Source: Saprospiraceae bacterium (GTDB lineage: Bacteria > Bacteroidota > Bacteroidia > Chitinophagales > Saprospiraceae). Taken from it: a stretch of DNA of 64,000 nucleotides. Made by a program: the position numbers and the translations under genes. The DNA is taken from positions 42,346 through 106,345 of the forward strand of contig JAGQWX010000012.1 in NCBI GenBank assembly GCA_020436935.1. The letters run 5' to 3'. Of this stretch, positions 28,199 through 37,076 are shown one piece after another. Position 1 is the first letter of the stretch, and each line of letters opens with the position of its first letter. Under the pieces are notes generated by a model. The model was not told the origin of the DNA and made no database searches. It saw nothing but the letters and a program-made list of their open reading frames with translations.

Positions 28199-28229
28199 TT
28201 TGCACACTACCAGCTTCAAGATACATTTG
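28199..28229 (+). promoter_or_regulatory. Predicted oxyR promoter in the katG-oxyR divergent region
   Basis: TTTG (28199-28202), 19 bases, TACATTTG (28222-28229): a full consensus match. The leader would be about 50 bases. The 178-base region shared with katG should also hold the OxyR binding sites, but I could not pick out a convincing site by eye. Confidence 0.6.
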
Positions 28230-28287
28230 TCCCACAAAATAAAAGTAATTATTTATTATTATATTTATCGACCAATAAGTAAAACTT

Positions 28288-29250
28288 ATGACAATACAAC
28301 AATTGGACTATGCCATCAAACTGGCACATTTTCAAAGTTATAAGCGCGCTGCCCAGGAATTGGGCATCAGTCAACCGGCTTTGTCTATGCAAATTCAAAA
28401 GCTGGAAGAAGAGTTGTCACTGGTCTTATTTGATCGCACAAGGAAAAAAGTGGAAGTAACAGAAAAGGGTCAGCTCATTCTCCAAAAGGCGACCATTTTA
28501 CTCAATGAGGCCAACCAAATCCACCAACTTGCACACCGCTTGCACAATGAAATGAGCGGAGAACTCAACATTGGCATCATTCCCACGCTTGCACCTTACC
28601 TGGTCCCCCTTTTCATCAATCAGCTCAACAATACTTTTGACAGATTGAAAATCAACATCAAGGAAGCATTGACCGAAGAAATCATCCATGACCTCAAAGT
28701 GGGTACACTGGATGGAGGCATCATATCCACACCCATCAGATCGTCTTATCACTTTCAGACCCAACCACTCTTTTATGAAGGCTTCAAGGTCTTTGTTTCA
28801 CCCCTACATGCTTTGTATGCAAAGGACGAGGTAGACATATCTGAAATTTCTATGAAAGATGTCTGGTTGCTGAAGGAGGGCAATTGTTTTCGCGATCAGG
28901 TCAATAACATCTGCGAACTCAATGGGGCAAAGAAGGAAAAGGAAAGTCAGGAATTGTTCTATTTTGAAAGCAATAGCATTGAGTCTCTGAGCCGGATTGT
29001 AGAATTCAAAGGTGGTATCACGTTTTTACCGGAACTAACAACTTTGCATATCTCTGTGGAAAAGGAAGATATGATCAAGGAGTTGGCGGGTGATAAAAAG
29101 ATGAGGGAGATCAGTCTTATCAATTTGCCCAATCACGTAAGAGCGGAGGACATGCAGGCTTTTGCTGAGGTCATAAAAAGAAATATACCCAGACATCTTT
29201 TGAACAAAGGCAATGGGCAGACTGTACCCACCAATGTTGATATTAATTGA
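28288..29250 (+). CDS. oxyR: Hydrogen peroxide sensor OxyR (LysR family)
   Basis: 320 residues. The N-terminal winged HTH (QLDYAIKLAHFQSYKRAAQELGISQPALSMQIQKLEEEL) is typical of LysR regulators. In the effector domain LLKEGNCFRDQVNNIC places Cys200 and Cys209 nine residues apart in the same context as E. coli OxyR Cys199/Cys208, so peroxide sensing by disulfide formation is well supported. It lies divergent from katG with its own consensus promoter. Its own C-terminal tail is about 15 residues longer than E. coli OxyR. Confidence 0.93.
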   Translation: MTIQQLDYAIKLAHFQSYKRAAQELGISQPALSMQIQKLEEELSLVLFDRTRKKVEVTEKGQLILQKATILLNEANQIHQLAHRLHNEMSGELNIGIIPTLAPYLVPLFINQLNNTFDRLKINIKEALTEEIIHDLKVGTLDGGIISTPIRSSYHFQTQPLFYEGFKVFVSPLHALYAKDEVDISEISMKDVWLLKEGNCFRDQVNNICELNGAKKEKESQELFYFESNSIESLSRIVEFKGGITFLPELTTLHISVEKEDMIKELAGDKKMREISLINLPNHVRAEDMQAFAEVIKRNIPRHLLNKGNGQTVPTNVDIN

Positions 29251-29287
29251 GTGAAGATGATATGCAAAACAATGGATCGCCAAGTAA

Positions 29288-29672
29288 TTATAGGATATGA
29301 ACATCAAAATTTCCTGAAAAATTAACATAGTCAAACGTATCAACAGCTACAAGAAGACCGCTAAACTTTCCTTTAACATTTCCTCTTTTTTCAAAAGAGA
29401 TATCAGAAATTTCGATTGCAAGATTACAATCAGGTTCACCATTGTTAAAAGATTTTGATTCAATCTGAAGAAAAAGAAACTAAGAGGATACATCATTTTT
29501 AAAAAAGCTTCTTTAAAGTCATTTTGTGAATAGTTGATTTTCTAAAATTCTGTGCCTTTTTATTTAAAAAGAAATATTAAGTGTCGTCAAAACTGAATTA
29601 TTATTGTTCAAACCAGATGTTGTGCTTTGGTCATAAAGTGTTTTTCCATGCAACTCATCTGGAAAAAGATTT
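29288..29672 (-). pseudogene. Decayed coding remnants
   Basis: The space between oxyR and the RCC1-like gene holds broken minus-strand frames that look like former protein. One piece ends with TAA at 29290-29288 and reads back about 57 residues (ending GNFDVHIL), resembling the C-terminus of an exported Bacteroidota beta-sandwich protein; a TAG interrupts it near 29480, where another frame (NYSQNDFKEAFLKMMYPL) takes over, as after a frameshift. A second piece (NLFPDELHGKTLYDQSTT... LNISF) ends at 29564 and is preceded by a stop near 29673. No start fits either. I cannot name the parent gene. Confidence 0.4.
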
Positions 29673-29714
29673 TAATATTGAACGTCTAGAATTTTTATTG
29701 CAATAGGCTTTCAA

Positions 29715-30785
29715 TTATAATGAGGTAAAGTATTTAGTGTCAACTTCAAAATCACCGATGCGAATTGGTTTAGATAATTGGAAAGAATTGGTCTTGGGTT
29801 GATAATCAAAAGTTGCAATGTATAATTTTCCTTCTTTATCAAGAATAAGCTTTTTATCCGAGTAATAATATAAATTCCATGAAGCACAAATATTTTCTAT
29901 CCCTTTAAAAGCTGCCTCATCCCCAAGAGAGGATAAGGAATTATGTGCCTTGCGGTCACTATCGACTAAGACCAATTTTTCAGCCTCTGTAAAGACAAAA
30001 GTTCCATCAACATATGTGCCTTTTTTATTTAGTTTTTGGTAAGGTCTTTTGACATAATCTCCCCAATAAAAAATATCGCCATTTTCGGCGACGGCATATC
30101 GAATTCCGTCATTAAGCGAAAGCTTCTTTATTTTGGAAAAACCTTCAATTCTTGTTGGTGTAGTTAATCTTTCTTGTGTATTGTTTGGCACTAAGGCATC
30201 TGGGTTTACTCTTTTATTTTCTCCAACAGCCCAGACAAGACCATTTTTATCGATGGCCAACATGTTTGAATAAAAACTCTCAAAATCAACGACGTCTTCA
30301 AACTTGGAATACTCAATTGTGTCTAACCTTTTTGTAGCCTTTTTATAGGCATCTGACTTTACTACCTGGATTCGCCCGTCTTTTAATAATAAATAAACCA
30401 AATCACTGTTGGCTTGAATTTTTATTATATCGATATTTTCAGCATATTCTGCAACATGTTCTGGTAGCGCAGGCATCCATACGTAGGACTTCCCTTTTCC
30501 TGCTACAGCATATGCAAATAAACCTTGGTCATATGCCACAGAGTGAACATTTTTTATTTTAAGCTTAGTAATGTATTCTGGTTCCCAGTCGTCGTTATAA
30601 TGCCATTGCCATAGATTTCCTCTCTTGTCAATAGCAAATCCGATTTTCTCCTTGAAAACTTGCAGTACTGGGTTGCATTTTGCAATGTTTGGGTCGTCGT
30701 TTAAGTTTTTTCCACACGAAATGAGTAAAGTCAAAACGATCACATGAAGAAATAGTTGCTTAATGGCCATGATTTTGTTTTTCAT
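29715..30785 (-). CDS. RCC1-like repeat lipoprotein
   Basis: About 356 residues with lipobox LISC near residue 24. The mature part has repeated units of the RCC1 type: IDKRGNLWQWHYN, AVAGKGKSYVW, IDKNGLVWAVGEN, AVAENGDIFYWGDY, LDKEGKLYIATFD, spaced roughly 40-60 residues apart, which suggests a six- or seven-bladed beta-propeller. The function is unknown; such propellers usually bind proteins or ligands at the surface. A start at the internal MAIKQLF (five codons in) is equally possible. It follows the OmpA-family gene by 39 bases and is probably co-transcribed. Confidence 0.72.
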   Translation of the reverse strand: MKNKIMAIKQLFLHVIVLTLLISCGKNLNDDPNIAKCNPVLQVFKEKIGFAIDKRGNLWQWHYNDDWEPEYITKLKIKNVHSVAYDQGLFAYAVAGKGKSYVWMPALPEHVAEYAENIDIIKIQANSDLVYLLLKDGRIQVVKSDAYKKATKRLDTIEYSKFEDVVDFESFYSNMLAIDKNGLVWAVGENKRVNPDALVPNNTQERLTTPTRIEGFSKIKKLSLNDGIRYAVAENGDIFYWGDYVKRPYQKLNKKGTYVDGTFVFTEAEKLVLVDSDRKAHNSLSSLGDEAAFKGIENICASWNLYYYSDKKLILDKEGKLYIATFDYQPKTNSFQLSKPIRIGDFEVDTKYFTSL

Positions 30786-30824
30786 TTAAAAATTCAGGTT
30801 TTGTTGAAAAGTTTTGTTACTTAT

Positions 30825-32594
30825 TTATTCCACAATTTTTATCTCCACCCGCCTATTCATTTGTCTTCCATCAGTACTGTTATTATCAGCAACGGGCTCG
30901 TTTTCTCCCTTCCCTATGCTGGTCAGCCGATCGGGAGAAATTTTTTCTTTTATGAGAAAATATCTTACCGCATCAGCCCTTTTTTGGGAGAGCAGCAGAT
31001 TCTCAATATCATCGCCTACATTGTCTGTATGACCTGATATCTCTAGTCTGACGTTACCGTTTTCTTTAAGAATTTGTGATAAACCCGTGAGTTGTGTTTG
31101 AGAACTTGGAAGTAATTGGTCGCTGTTTGTGTTGAAGTAGAGATTTTCCAGAATCGTTTTCATGCCTGAAGCGCTGATACCGAGGCGGACATTTTTTTCG
31201 AAATCGCCATATGAAATATATCCATTTGACAAGGATATTGATCCATTATTAGCTATTGGTTTTTGTGTATTGCTACCGGATAAGGAAACATTGTCCCATG
31301 AAAGGTTAAAATCTGTAAACTCAATTGTAATTCTGTTAAGTCTTGTAGCGCGGGGATCAATTTTCTCAAGAAATAATTGGACTTCCTTTTGTGATTGGGC
31401 ATCAACTGTGGATTTCCAATAATATGAAGAGCTTGCTTTCTCACCACTATACCCATCTTTAAAAGCCGTGATTTTGTATTGGTTGCCCAGATCGTCGAAG
31501 GCTGCTACATCTTTCACATCAAGAGTATAAGGCTGCTGATCTGTGTTTTTTATTTTTAATTTAATAAGTGTTTCTTCTCCCGACCTGTTTGCACTCAAAA
31601 GTTCAAATTGATAAGCGCCTACAATTTTATTCATTGGATTGTTCATGTCCAGATCTGTTGGTATTGGAATATTTGAATAACTCAAGCGGAGGTTTTCTCT
31701 TGAGAGATTGTTTGTTTTGTCAGTCACCAAGAGTATCATATCTCCTTTATAAAAAGAAGTTGCTGCGTTATCTATATTTTTTATCGTAATGCTGGCATTT
31801 ATTGGAAGATTGCTTGGAATTAAGGAGCAGGACGGAGATCTACCATAAAATTCTCCCCTTAGGAAAGATGGTGAAGGAGATTTATAACCGGGGCTATGAT
31901 TACATTGTTTCAACAAACAATAGTTATTCAAAGTATAGAAATTTCCAAGGTCGTCATAGAAAGCAGAGCTTTCGCCAGATATGCATAGGTTTCTATCCAC
32001 AGAAGCCAGATTTGTAACTTTATATTCCAATTTAAATACATCGCCACCTTTAATGATGTTCACAATTTCAAATTTAAAGTTGTTGACTATTTGTACCCTT
32101 TGGAAACTTCCTCCACCTGCTGCAGAATTACTTGTTGTGGCTTTCATGCTGCCTTGGGTATTTTGAGGAGCAGTATGCTGCACCACGCTTGTATTTTTGA
32201 TGTTGATGGATCTAAGTGAAGATTTAAAGTTCTTGCTGGCATTGATTTCCTTGATGCCATCTGCAACGGATTTGATACTTGCCGCCGGAACACCAAGAGG
32301 CATACTGACCTTGATAAAATGCTGATCACCATATTTCACATCAACTCCAACGGTTTTGGAGAAGATGGTACCATTGGCATCTCTTAATGTAAAATCATAG
32401 GTACCCTCAGAACACGCCACGAGCTTAAAGCGATCACCGGGTCTTATGGCCGTCAGGGATTCTCCATCGTAATATAGAAAGGCTACGTCTTCAGAGGATA
32501 GTATGGAGGTTGGTCTATAGAAATAAATTTCTGAGCATTGAGGAAAAGCAGGGCCGACTGTAAATAAGGTAAGTAAGCAAAAGATATATCTCAT
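30825..32594 (-). CDS. OmpA family outer-membrane protein
   Basis: 589 residues from MRYIFCLLTLFTVGPAFPQC at 32594; the longer frame to 32666 adds 24 residues before the signal peptide and is rejected. The middle (about 100-470) is predicted beta-rich with two related segments beginning FKFEIVNIIKGGDVFKLEYKVTN and YQFELLSANRSGEETLIKLKIKN. The last ~110 residues are an OmpA peptidoglycan-binding domain (LYFNTNSDQLLPSSQ, ISGHTDNVGDD, LSQKRADAVRYFLI, GKGENEPVADN, GRQMNRRVEIKI). It anchors the envelope to the cell wall. It lies upstream of the RCC1-like lipoprotein. Confidence 0.87.
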   Translation of the reverse strand: MRYIFCLLTLFTVGPAFPQCSEIYFYRPTSILSSEDVAFLYYDGESLTAIRPGDRFKLVACSEGTYDFTLRDANGTIFSKTVGVDVKYGDQHFIKVSMPLGVPAASIKSVADGIKEINASKNFKSSLRSINIKNTSVVQHTAPQNTQGSMKATTSNSAAGGGSFQRVQIVNNFKFEIVNIIKGGDVFKLEYKVTNLASVDRNLCISGESSAFYDDLGNFYTLNNYCLLKQCNHSPGYKSPSPSFLRGEFYGRSPSCSLIPSNLPINASITIKNIDNAATSFYKGDMILLVTDKTNNLSRENLRLSYSNIPIPTDLDMNNPMNKIVGAYQFELLSANRSGEETLIKLKIKNTDQQPYTLDVKDVAAFDDLGNQYKITAFKDGYSGEKASSSYYWKSTVDAQSQKEVQLFLEKIDPRATRLNRITIEFTDFNLSWDNVSLSGSNTQKPIANNGSISLSNGYISYGDFEKNVRLGISASGMKTILENLYFNTNSDQLLPSSQTQLTGLSQILKENGNVRLEISGHTDNVGDDIENLLLSQKRADAVRYFLIKEKISPDRLTSIGKGENEPVADNNSTDGRQMNRRVEIKIVE

Positions 32595-32688
32595 ATTGAA
32601 AGGATTTTGAATGTGCATTTCCCCTTTAGTGATTGTTAAAAGAATACGGTGCCCAGGAATCCGCAACTTTTTCTAATTATTTTTTGAA

Positions 32689-32707
32689 TATGCAAGTGAG
32701 TTGCATA
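32689..32707. promoter_or_regulatory. Operator-like inverted repeat between divergent genes
   Basis: TATGCAA-GTGAG-TTGCATA is a perfect 7-bp inverted repeat with a 5-base spacer, placed between the OmpA-family gene (start 32594, minus) and the membrane protein gene (start 32779, plus). It has the geometry of a dimeric regulator site. Confidence 0.35.
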
Positions 32708-32778
32708 AGGAACAAAAATTGAGTTGATCAGACACAGGATTAAGGTTTAACAAATAATAACTTTCAAAAACACACAAC

Positions 32779-33705
32779 ATGCTGGGCACCAATGCACAAT
32801 ATTGGACACAAATAATAGAAATAAACCTATTATCCATGTTACTAAAATTAATGCGCCCCCTGTTATCGGTTTTATTTGTGGTTCTTGCGACCAGATACGT
32901 TATTATCTATTTATTTTTTCGTTTATATGAATTTATAAAGAAGATCAGTCCATTCGACATATTAAACCATGTGGTTATTTTTATTTTGGCAATTATGGCA
33001 GGTAAGGGCTTGATTGTACTTGCACAGAGAATAAATCAAAATTATTCAAGGCTTTCCATTCGCCTGATAGGGATGATCATTGGCTTTGCCGGGGGATTAT
33101 ATATCTTATTTTTGTCTTATCCTCTTGCAATAATATACATTTTTTGGGGCATATATATTGGTTATACAAGCCAGCCAAAAGAAATCATAGATTTGAGAAA
33201 TGAGCCCAAAGTAGAAATTGAAAGCCCTGTAGTGTATTTGGCATTGGAATGGATTCATAGTCCTATGTATAAAGTTATTTTGGCTATCGGATGCATTTTC
33301 TTTGGTTGGGGTACAGAATATTTGCTCAATACTAATCTAATGTTTAGTAAATTTAGTGTTGCATTTGTTCCTGATTCAGAAGCTCAGGCCATGGTTTTTT
33401 GGAGTCTTTTAAAAGCATACATGATTAGTCTTATACCCACCATTGTGCTTGGTCTTTCTGCGATGCAACTCCTACCTAGGCAATATTTGAAACCGGGTGC
33501 AATAATCCCGGCTATATTTTATGGACTTTTCGGATCAGGATATGTGATATCAGCCTTATTTTTATTTAATGATCGAGTAGGTTGGTTATTCTTGAGCAAT
33601 TTATTTTTGGCATGCTTGACAATTTTATATTTTAAATATTTAAAAAACAATCAAAAGGAAGGTCGGGCCAAATTGGAAAGCATTCCTATTGAATTGGAGA
33701 GTTAA
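32779..33705 (+). CDS. Hypothetical multi-pass membrane protein
   Basis: 308 residues with about seven hydrophobic segments: near 25-50, 65-83, 93-128, 168-185, 208-227, 240-258 and 268-285. A short soluble loop around 130-160 carries the sequence SQPKEIIDLRNEPKVE. I do not recognise the family. The gene lies 98 bases before the TPR-CHAT gene in the same direction and could be its partner, or simply a neighbour. The start at 32779 is the first ATG; an internal ATG at residue 20 (LLSMLLKLMRPLL) would remove a hydrophilic leader and is possible. Confidence 0.62.
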   Translation: MLGTNAQYWTQIIEINLLSMLLKLMRPLLSVLFVVLATRYVIIYLFFRLYEFIKKISPFDILNHVVIFILAIMAGKGLIVLAQRINQNYSRLSIRLIGMIIGFAGGLYILFLSYPLAIIYIFWGIYIGYTSQPKEIIDLRNEPKVEIESPVVYLALEWIHSPMYKVILAIGCIFFGWGTEYLLNTNLMFSKFSVAFVPDSEAQAMVFWSLLKAYMISLIPTIVLGLSAMQLLPRQYLKPGAIIPAIFYGLFGSGYVISALFLFNDRVGWLFLSNLFLACLTILYFKYLKNNQKEGRAKLESIPIELES

Positions 33706-33803
33706 AAAGTTAGTATGGAATTTAAATTACTTCATATTTGTGAAGGAAAGTAATGTTATCTGAACCTATAATTATTAATTGCTTTGACATAACCAACAAT
33801 TTT

Positions 33804-36800
33804 ATGAGACGGATACGTATTGTGTGTTATATTCTATTGATATTTTCATATAAAATCTCATCACAAGCAGACACGGCCTTAGCCAACCGATTTATAGAGA
33901 TGAGCGACTCATCTTTTCAAACAAAAGATCTTAAGAACGCCATTATATACGGTGAAAAGGCCCTTGAGATATACCAATCTCAGACGATTGCAGGGATTGA
34001 ACTACCTCAAACCTATAACCACCTGGGTATTTTGAATTATTATGCCCGCAGACCTGAAAAATCAAGAGAATACTTTAAAAATGGTGTGGATTTTTATGAA
34101 AAATTTATGCCTGATTCAATTACAGATCTGAAAATAGAGTTGCTGAATAACTTAGCGGTAACCATCGGCAACTTGCAAGAATCCATAAACATTCAGAAAA
34201 GAGCATTAAGCGATTTCATAACACTTCATGGGAATCAAGAAGAGTCTATATGGCAAAGATATTACAATCTGGGTTCCAGCTTTCAGAACAGTGAAAATAT
34301 GGATTCTGCTGAGGTATATCTCATCAAAGGTCTTGAACAAAGAAAACAATTTACACAGGATACGATTGATGTTATTGCAGCTCATTTTATCAAAGCAAGG
34401 GCGCATATATTTAGCAATAAAGGACGTTACACGGAAGCAATAGACCAATTTAAACATGCACTCCAGGTTTATAAATCATACAATTACACGAATCCGGGCG
34501 ACAATGTAAATGCAATGAATGGGCTCGCTGAAGCTTATAAAGAATCCGGGGATTTAAAGAGTGCATTACAGACTCACTTTGAGGTAGAAGCTTTGATTTT
34601 ACAAACAAAAAAGCCTTTTGATTATTCGCTTGCAACGACATATAACAATATCGGTACGGTATATAATGCCATTGGTAATCTGGAAAAAACGCTTGAATAT
34701 CATATGTATGCCCAAAAGTCGATACCTGAAAATTTAAGGAAACAACACATGTATGCGGCCATTTTGTCAAATATGGCGGTTGTCTACTCTAAACTTGGGG
34801 ATCCACAAAGAGCAATTCATTATAATGCAGAAGCACTGAAGATAGATTCTGAAATTTATGGTAAAGACCATATTAATGTATTCAATGAGGTATTTAACCT
34901 TGCTATGCAATACAATCATCTGGAAGAAGAATTTGAATCAAAAAATTATGTTGAAAAGGCGTTGGAAATTGCGCACAAAAAATATGGTGAAGTTCATCCA
35001 TTATATTTAAAAGCCCTCTTAGGCAAGGCTGTTATTATTGGTAAAAGAGAAATAAAACAGGAAAAGGAATACCTGTTAAGGGGATTGGAAATTGCTGAAA
35101 GCCTCGAGACAAACATATATTTCCCTGAGATTTATTCCAACTTATCTAATGTTTATCTAAAGGAGGAAAACTTTCAACAGGCCATAGAATACGCAGATAA
35201 AGCTATTTCCTTTGCCAAAGAAAATGGACTAGAGGTGACCATACACCCATTCATAAACAAAATCAAAGGGTACTATTTCGCCAAAGATACTGTAAATGCT
35301 GAATCATCAATCATTGAAGCCGAATCCTTTAAAAATAAAAGAGTAGAAACGTCGGACATAACAGAATGGGAAGACACGCATCTTTTTACAAAAACTGTAG
35401 CAAAACACAAGCTTGAAGAATACAGACAAAAAGGAGAAATGAAAGATTTGGAATATGCTGGAGCTATGCTAAATCAGGCAATAACCGATCACACAAAACT
35501 GCGCCAATCTCCATTTTATAAATCAAATATGTTCTTAGGAGCAAAAGTAACAGAACTCACAGGACTTAAAATGCAATACTTGTACCTAAAGTATGTGGAT
35601 TCAAAAGAAGGTATATTCATAGACTCTGCCTTTTTACTAGCAGATCAGGCAAAATATTTTGAAATAAAGCAACACCAAAACATTAATGGAATAAAAGAAG
35701 GAGCACAAAATAATGAGGAATTTACAAATAAAAACTCAGCGTATAAGCAGCAAATTTCACATTTGAAAAGGCAAATATTTGAATTAAATATCAAAGATCC
35801 AACCAACTACAGGCGCATCGAATTATCTGACAGTCTATCTAAAGTGGTTACACGATATGATGCATTTCTTGAACAAAATACAGCTATTTTTAGAGGTATA
35901 GAAAAGCTTAAAACAAAAGAGAAAAAAGCAAATACTCAAAACACTTCCGTTTTGAACTTCGTGAGGTCAGAGGATTATTACTATGTATTATGCCAAAATG
36001 GAGAAGAAAAAATTTTTTATGAGCTAGAAAATAAAAATGAATGGCTGGAAAAATCAATTGACTCCCTTGTTTTTCAGGGTATTCTAGGGTATCATGGACA
36101 GTCATTGATAGCAAGAACCAGAAAGAAAAAAAGAGACACAGAAAAGATTCTAATTGAAAAATCAAGCCAGATCTTTGATTTTCTTTTAGGACCAATTGAG
36201 CATAAATTAAAAAACAATATAGTAATTGTTCCAGATGGGGTATTGAATTTTCTACCTTTTGGAGCACTGGTCATTAATGGAAAAGAACAACCAAGTCTCC
36301 TAAAAGCAAATTTTTGGATAGAAAAACATCAATTTTCATTTGCAACAAAAACTATTAATTCGGAAAACGGTGGCCGTGTAGGTGAGGCTTCTATCGTTGC
36401 ATTTGCACCATTTTCAGCAGGCTTAGAAAATGAAAAAATTATTGGACAGGATTCAATAATATTGAAAGAATTTGGGACACGATACATTTTGGAGGGCTCC
36501 AAGGAAGAGTTAGATAATTTAAAGAAGAGGCTAGATGGAAGTTTTTACTATTCAGATAGCGCTACGCTTGAAAAGTTTCTTGAGCATTCATCCAACGCAG
36601 GTTTGATTCATTTGTCTTCACATGCAACCAGCAATATGACACAGGATCAATTTGGTTATATGCTGATGAGAACAATTGATACTGTAAATTTGGTCAAAAA
36701 AATATATTCCAATGACATTCTGGGTTTGGACGTCAATGCTCAATTGGTTGTATTATCTGGTTGTGAGACAGGTAAAGGTAGATTAAGAAAGGGAGAAGGT

Positions 36801-37076
36801 GTCATGAGTTTGTCAAGGGCATTTTTATCTTCAGGCGCAAAAAGTGTTGTTTCAACGGTTTGGAAAATAGATGATACTCAAACAACGCCTATTATTCTTC
36901 AGTTTTATGAAAACCTTTTGACTGGCCTTCCCATTGATGAAGCCTTAGCCAAAGCACAGGTAAATTATATGAGAGAGGCTCGAGGAAACGGCGATAAAAT
37001 TCATCCGTATTTTTGGGCCGGTTTCCAATTGTTTGGAAATACTTTACCGATCAAGCTCACCCAAAGCAAGCCATAA
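33804..37076 (+). CDS. TPR-CHAT protein (caspase-HetF-associated protease domain)
   Basis: About 1090 residues from the preferred start MRRIRIVCYILLIFSYKISSQ, which gives a signal peptide; the ATG at 33753 would add 17 residues before it. Residues ~30-520 are tetratricopeptide repeats (ALEIYQSQ...LPQTYNHLGILNYY; ATTYNNIGTVYNAIGNLEKTLEYHMYAQ). A linker with coiled-coil character follows. The C-terminal ~280 residues are a CHAT domain with the His/Cys dyad in LIHLSSHATSN and LVVLSGCETGKG (His957, Cys1004 counted from 33753), and VVSTVWKIDDTQT. CHAT proteases are caspase relatives; TPR regions usually sense partners. It converges with the anti-sigma-like gene, overlapping by 33 bases. Confidence 0.88.
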   Translation: MRRIRIVCYILLIFSYKISSQADTALANRFIEMSDSSFQTKDLKNAIIYGEKALEIYQSQTIAGIELPQTYNHLGILNYYARRPEKSREYFKNGVDFYEKFMPDSITDLKIELLNNLAVTIGNLQESINIQKRALSDFITLHGNQEESIWQRYYNLGSSFQNSENMDSAEVYLIKGLEQRKQFTQDTIDVIAAHFIKARAHIFSNKGRYTEAIDQFKHALQVYKSYNYTNPGDNVNAMNGLAEAYKESGDLKSALQTHFEVEALILQTKKPFDYSLATTYNNIGTVYNAIGNLEKTLEYHMYAQKSIPENLRKQHMYAAILSNMAVVYSKLGDPQRAIHYNAEALKIDSEIYGKDHINVFNEVFNLAMQYNHLEEEFESKNYVEKALEIAHKKYGEVHPLYLKALLGKAVIIGKREIKQEKEYLLRGLEIAESLETNIYFPEIYSNLSNVYLKEENFQQAIEYADKAISFAKENGLEVTIHPFINKIKGYYFAKDTVNAESSIIEAESFKNKRVETSDITEWEDTHLFTKTVAKHKLEEYRQKGEMKDLEYAGAMLNQAITDHTKLRQSPFYKSNMFLGAKVTELTGLKMQYLYLKYVDSKEGIFIDSAFLLADQAKYFEIKQHQNINGIKEGAQNNEEFTNKNSAYKQQISHLKRQIFELNIKDPTNYRRIELSDSLSKVVTRYDAFLEQNTAIFRGIEKLKTKEKKANTQNTSVLNFVRSEDYYYVLCQNGEEKIFYELENKNEWLEKSIDSLVFQGILGYHGQSLIARTRKKKRDTEKILIEKSSQIFDFLLGPIEHKLKNNIVIVPDGVLNFLPFGALVINGKEQPSLLKANFWIEKHQFSFATKTINSENGGRVGEASIVAFAPFSAGLENEKIIGQDSIILKEFGTRYILEGSKEELDNLKKRLDGSFYYSDSATLEKFLEHSSNAGLIHLSSHATSNMTQDQFGYMLMRTIDTVNLVKKIYSNDILGLDVNAQLVVLSGCETGKGRLRKGEGVMSLSRAFLSSGAKSVVSTVWKIDDTQTTPIILQFYENLLTGLPIDEALAKAQVNYMREARGNGDKIHPYFWAGFQLFGNTLPIKLTQSKP

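Noticed and set aside
29035..29343. 102-residue minus-strand frame overlapping the 3' end of oxyR
   Set aside because: Mostly antisense to conserved OxyR sequence and without recognisable features; the remnant coding signal is in another frame further right.
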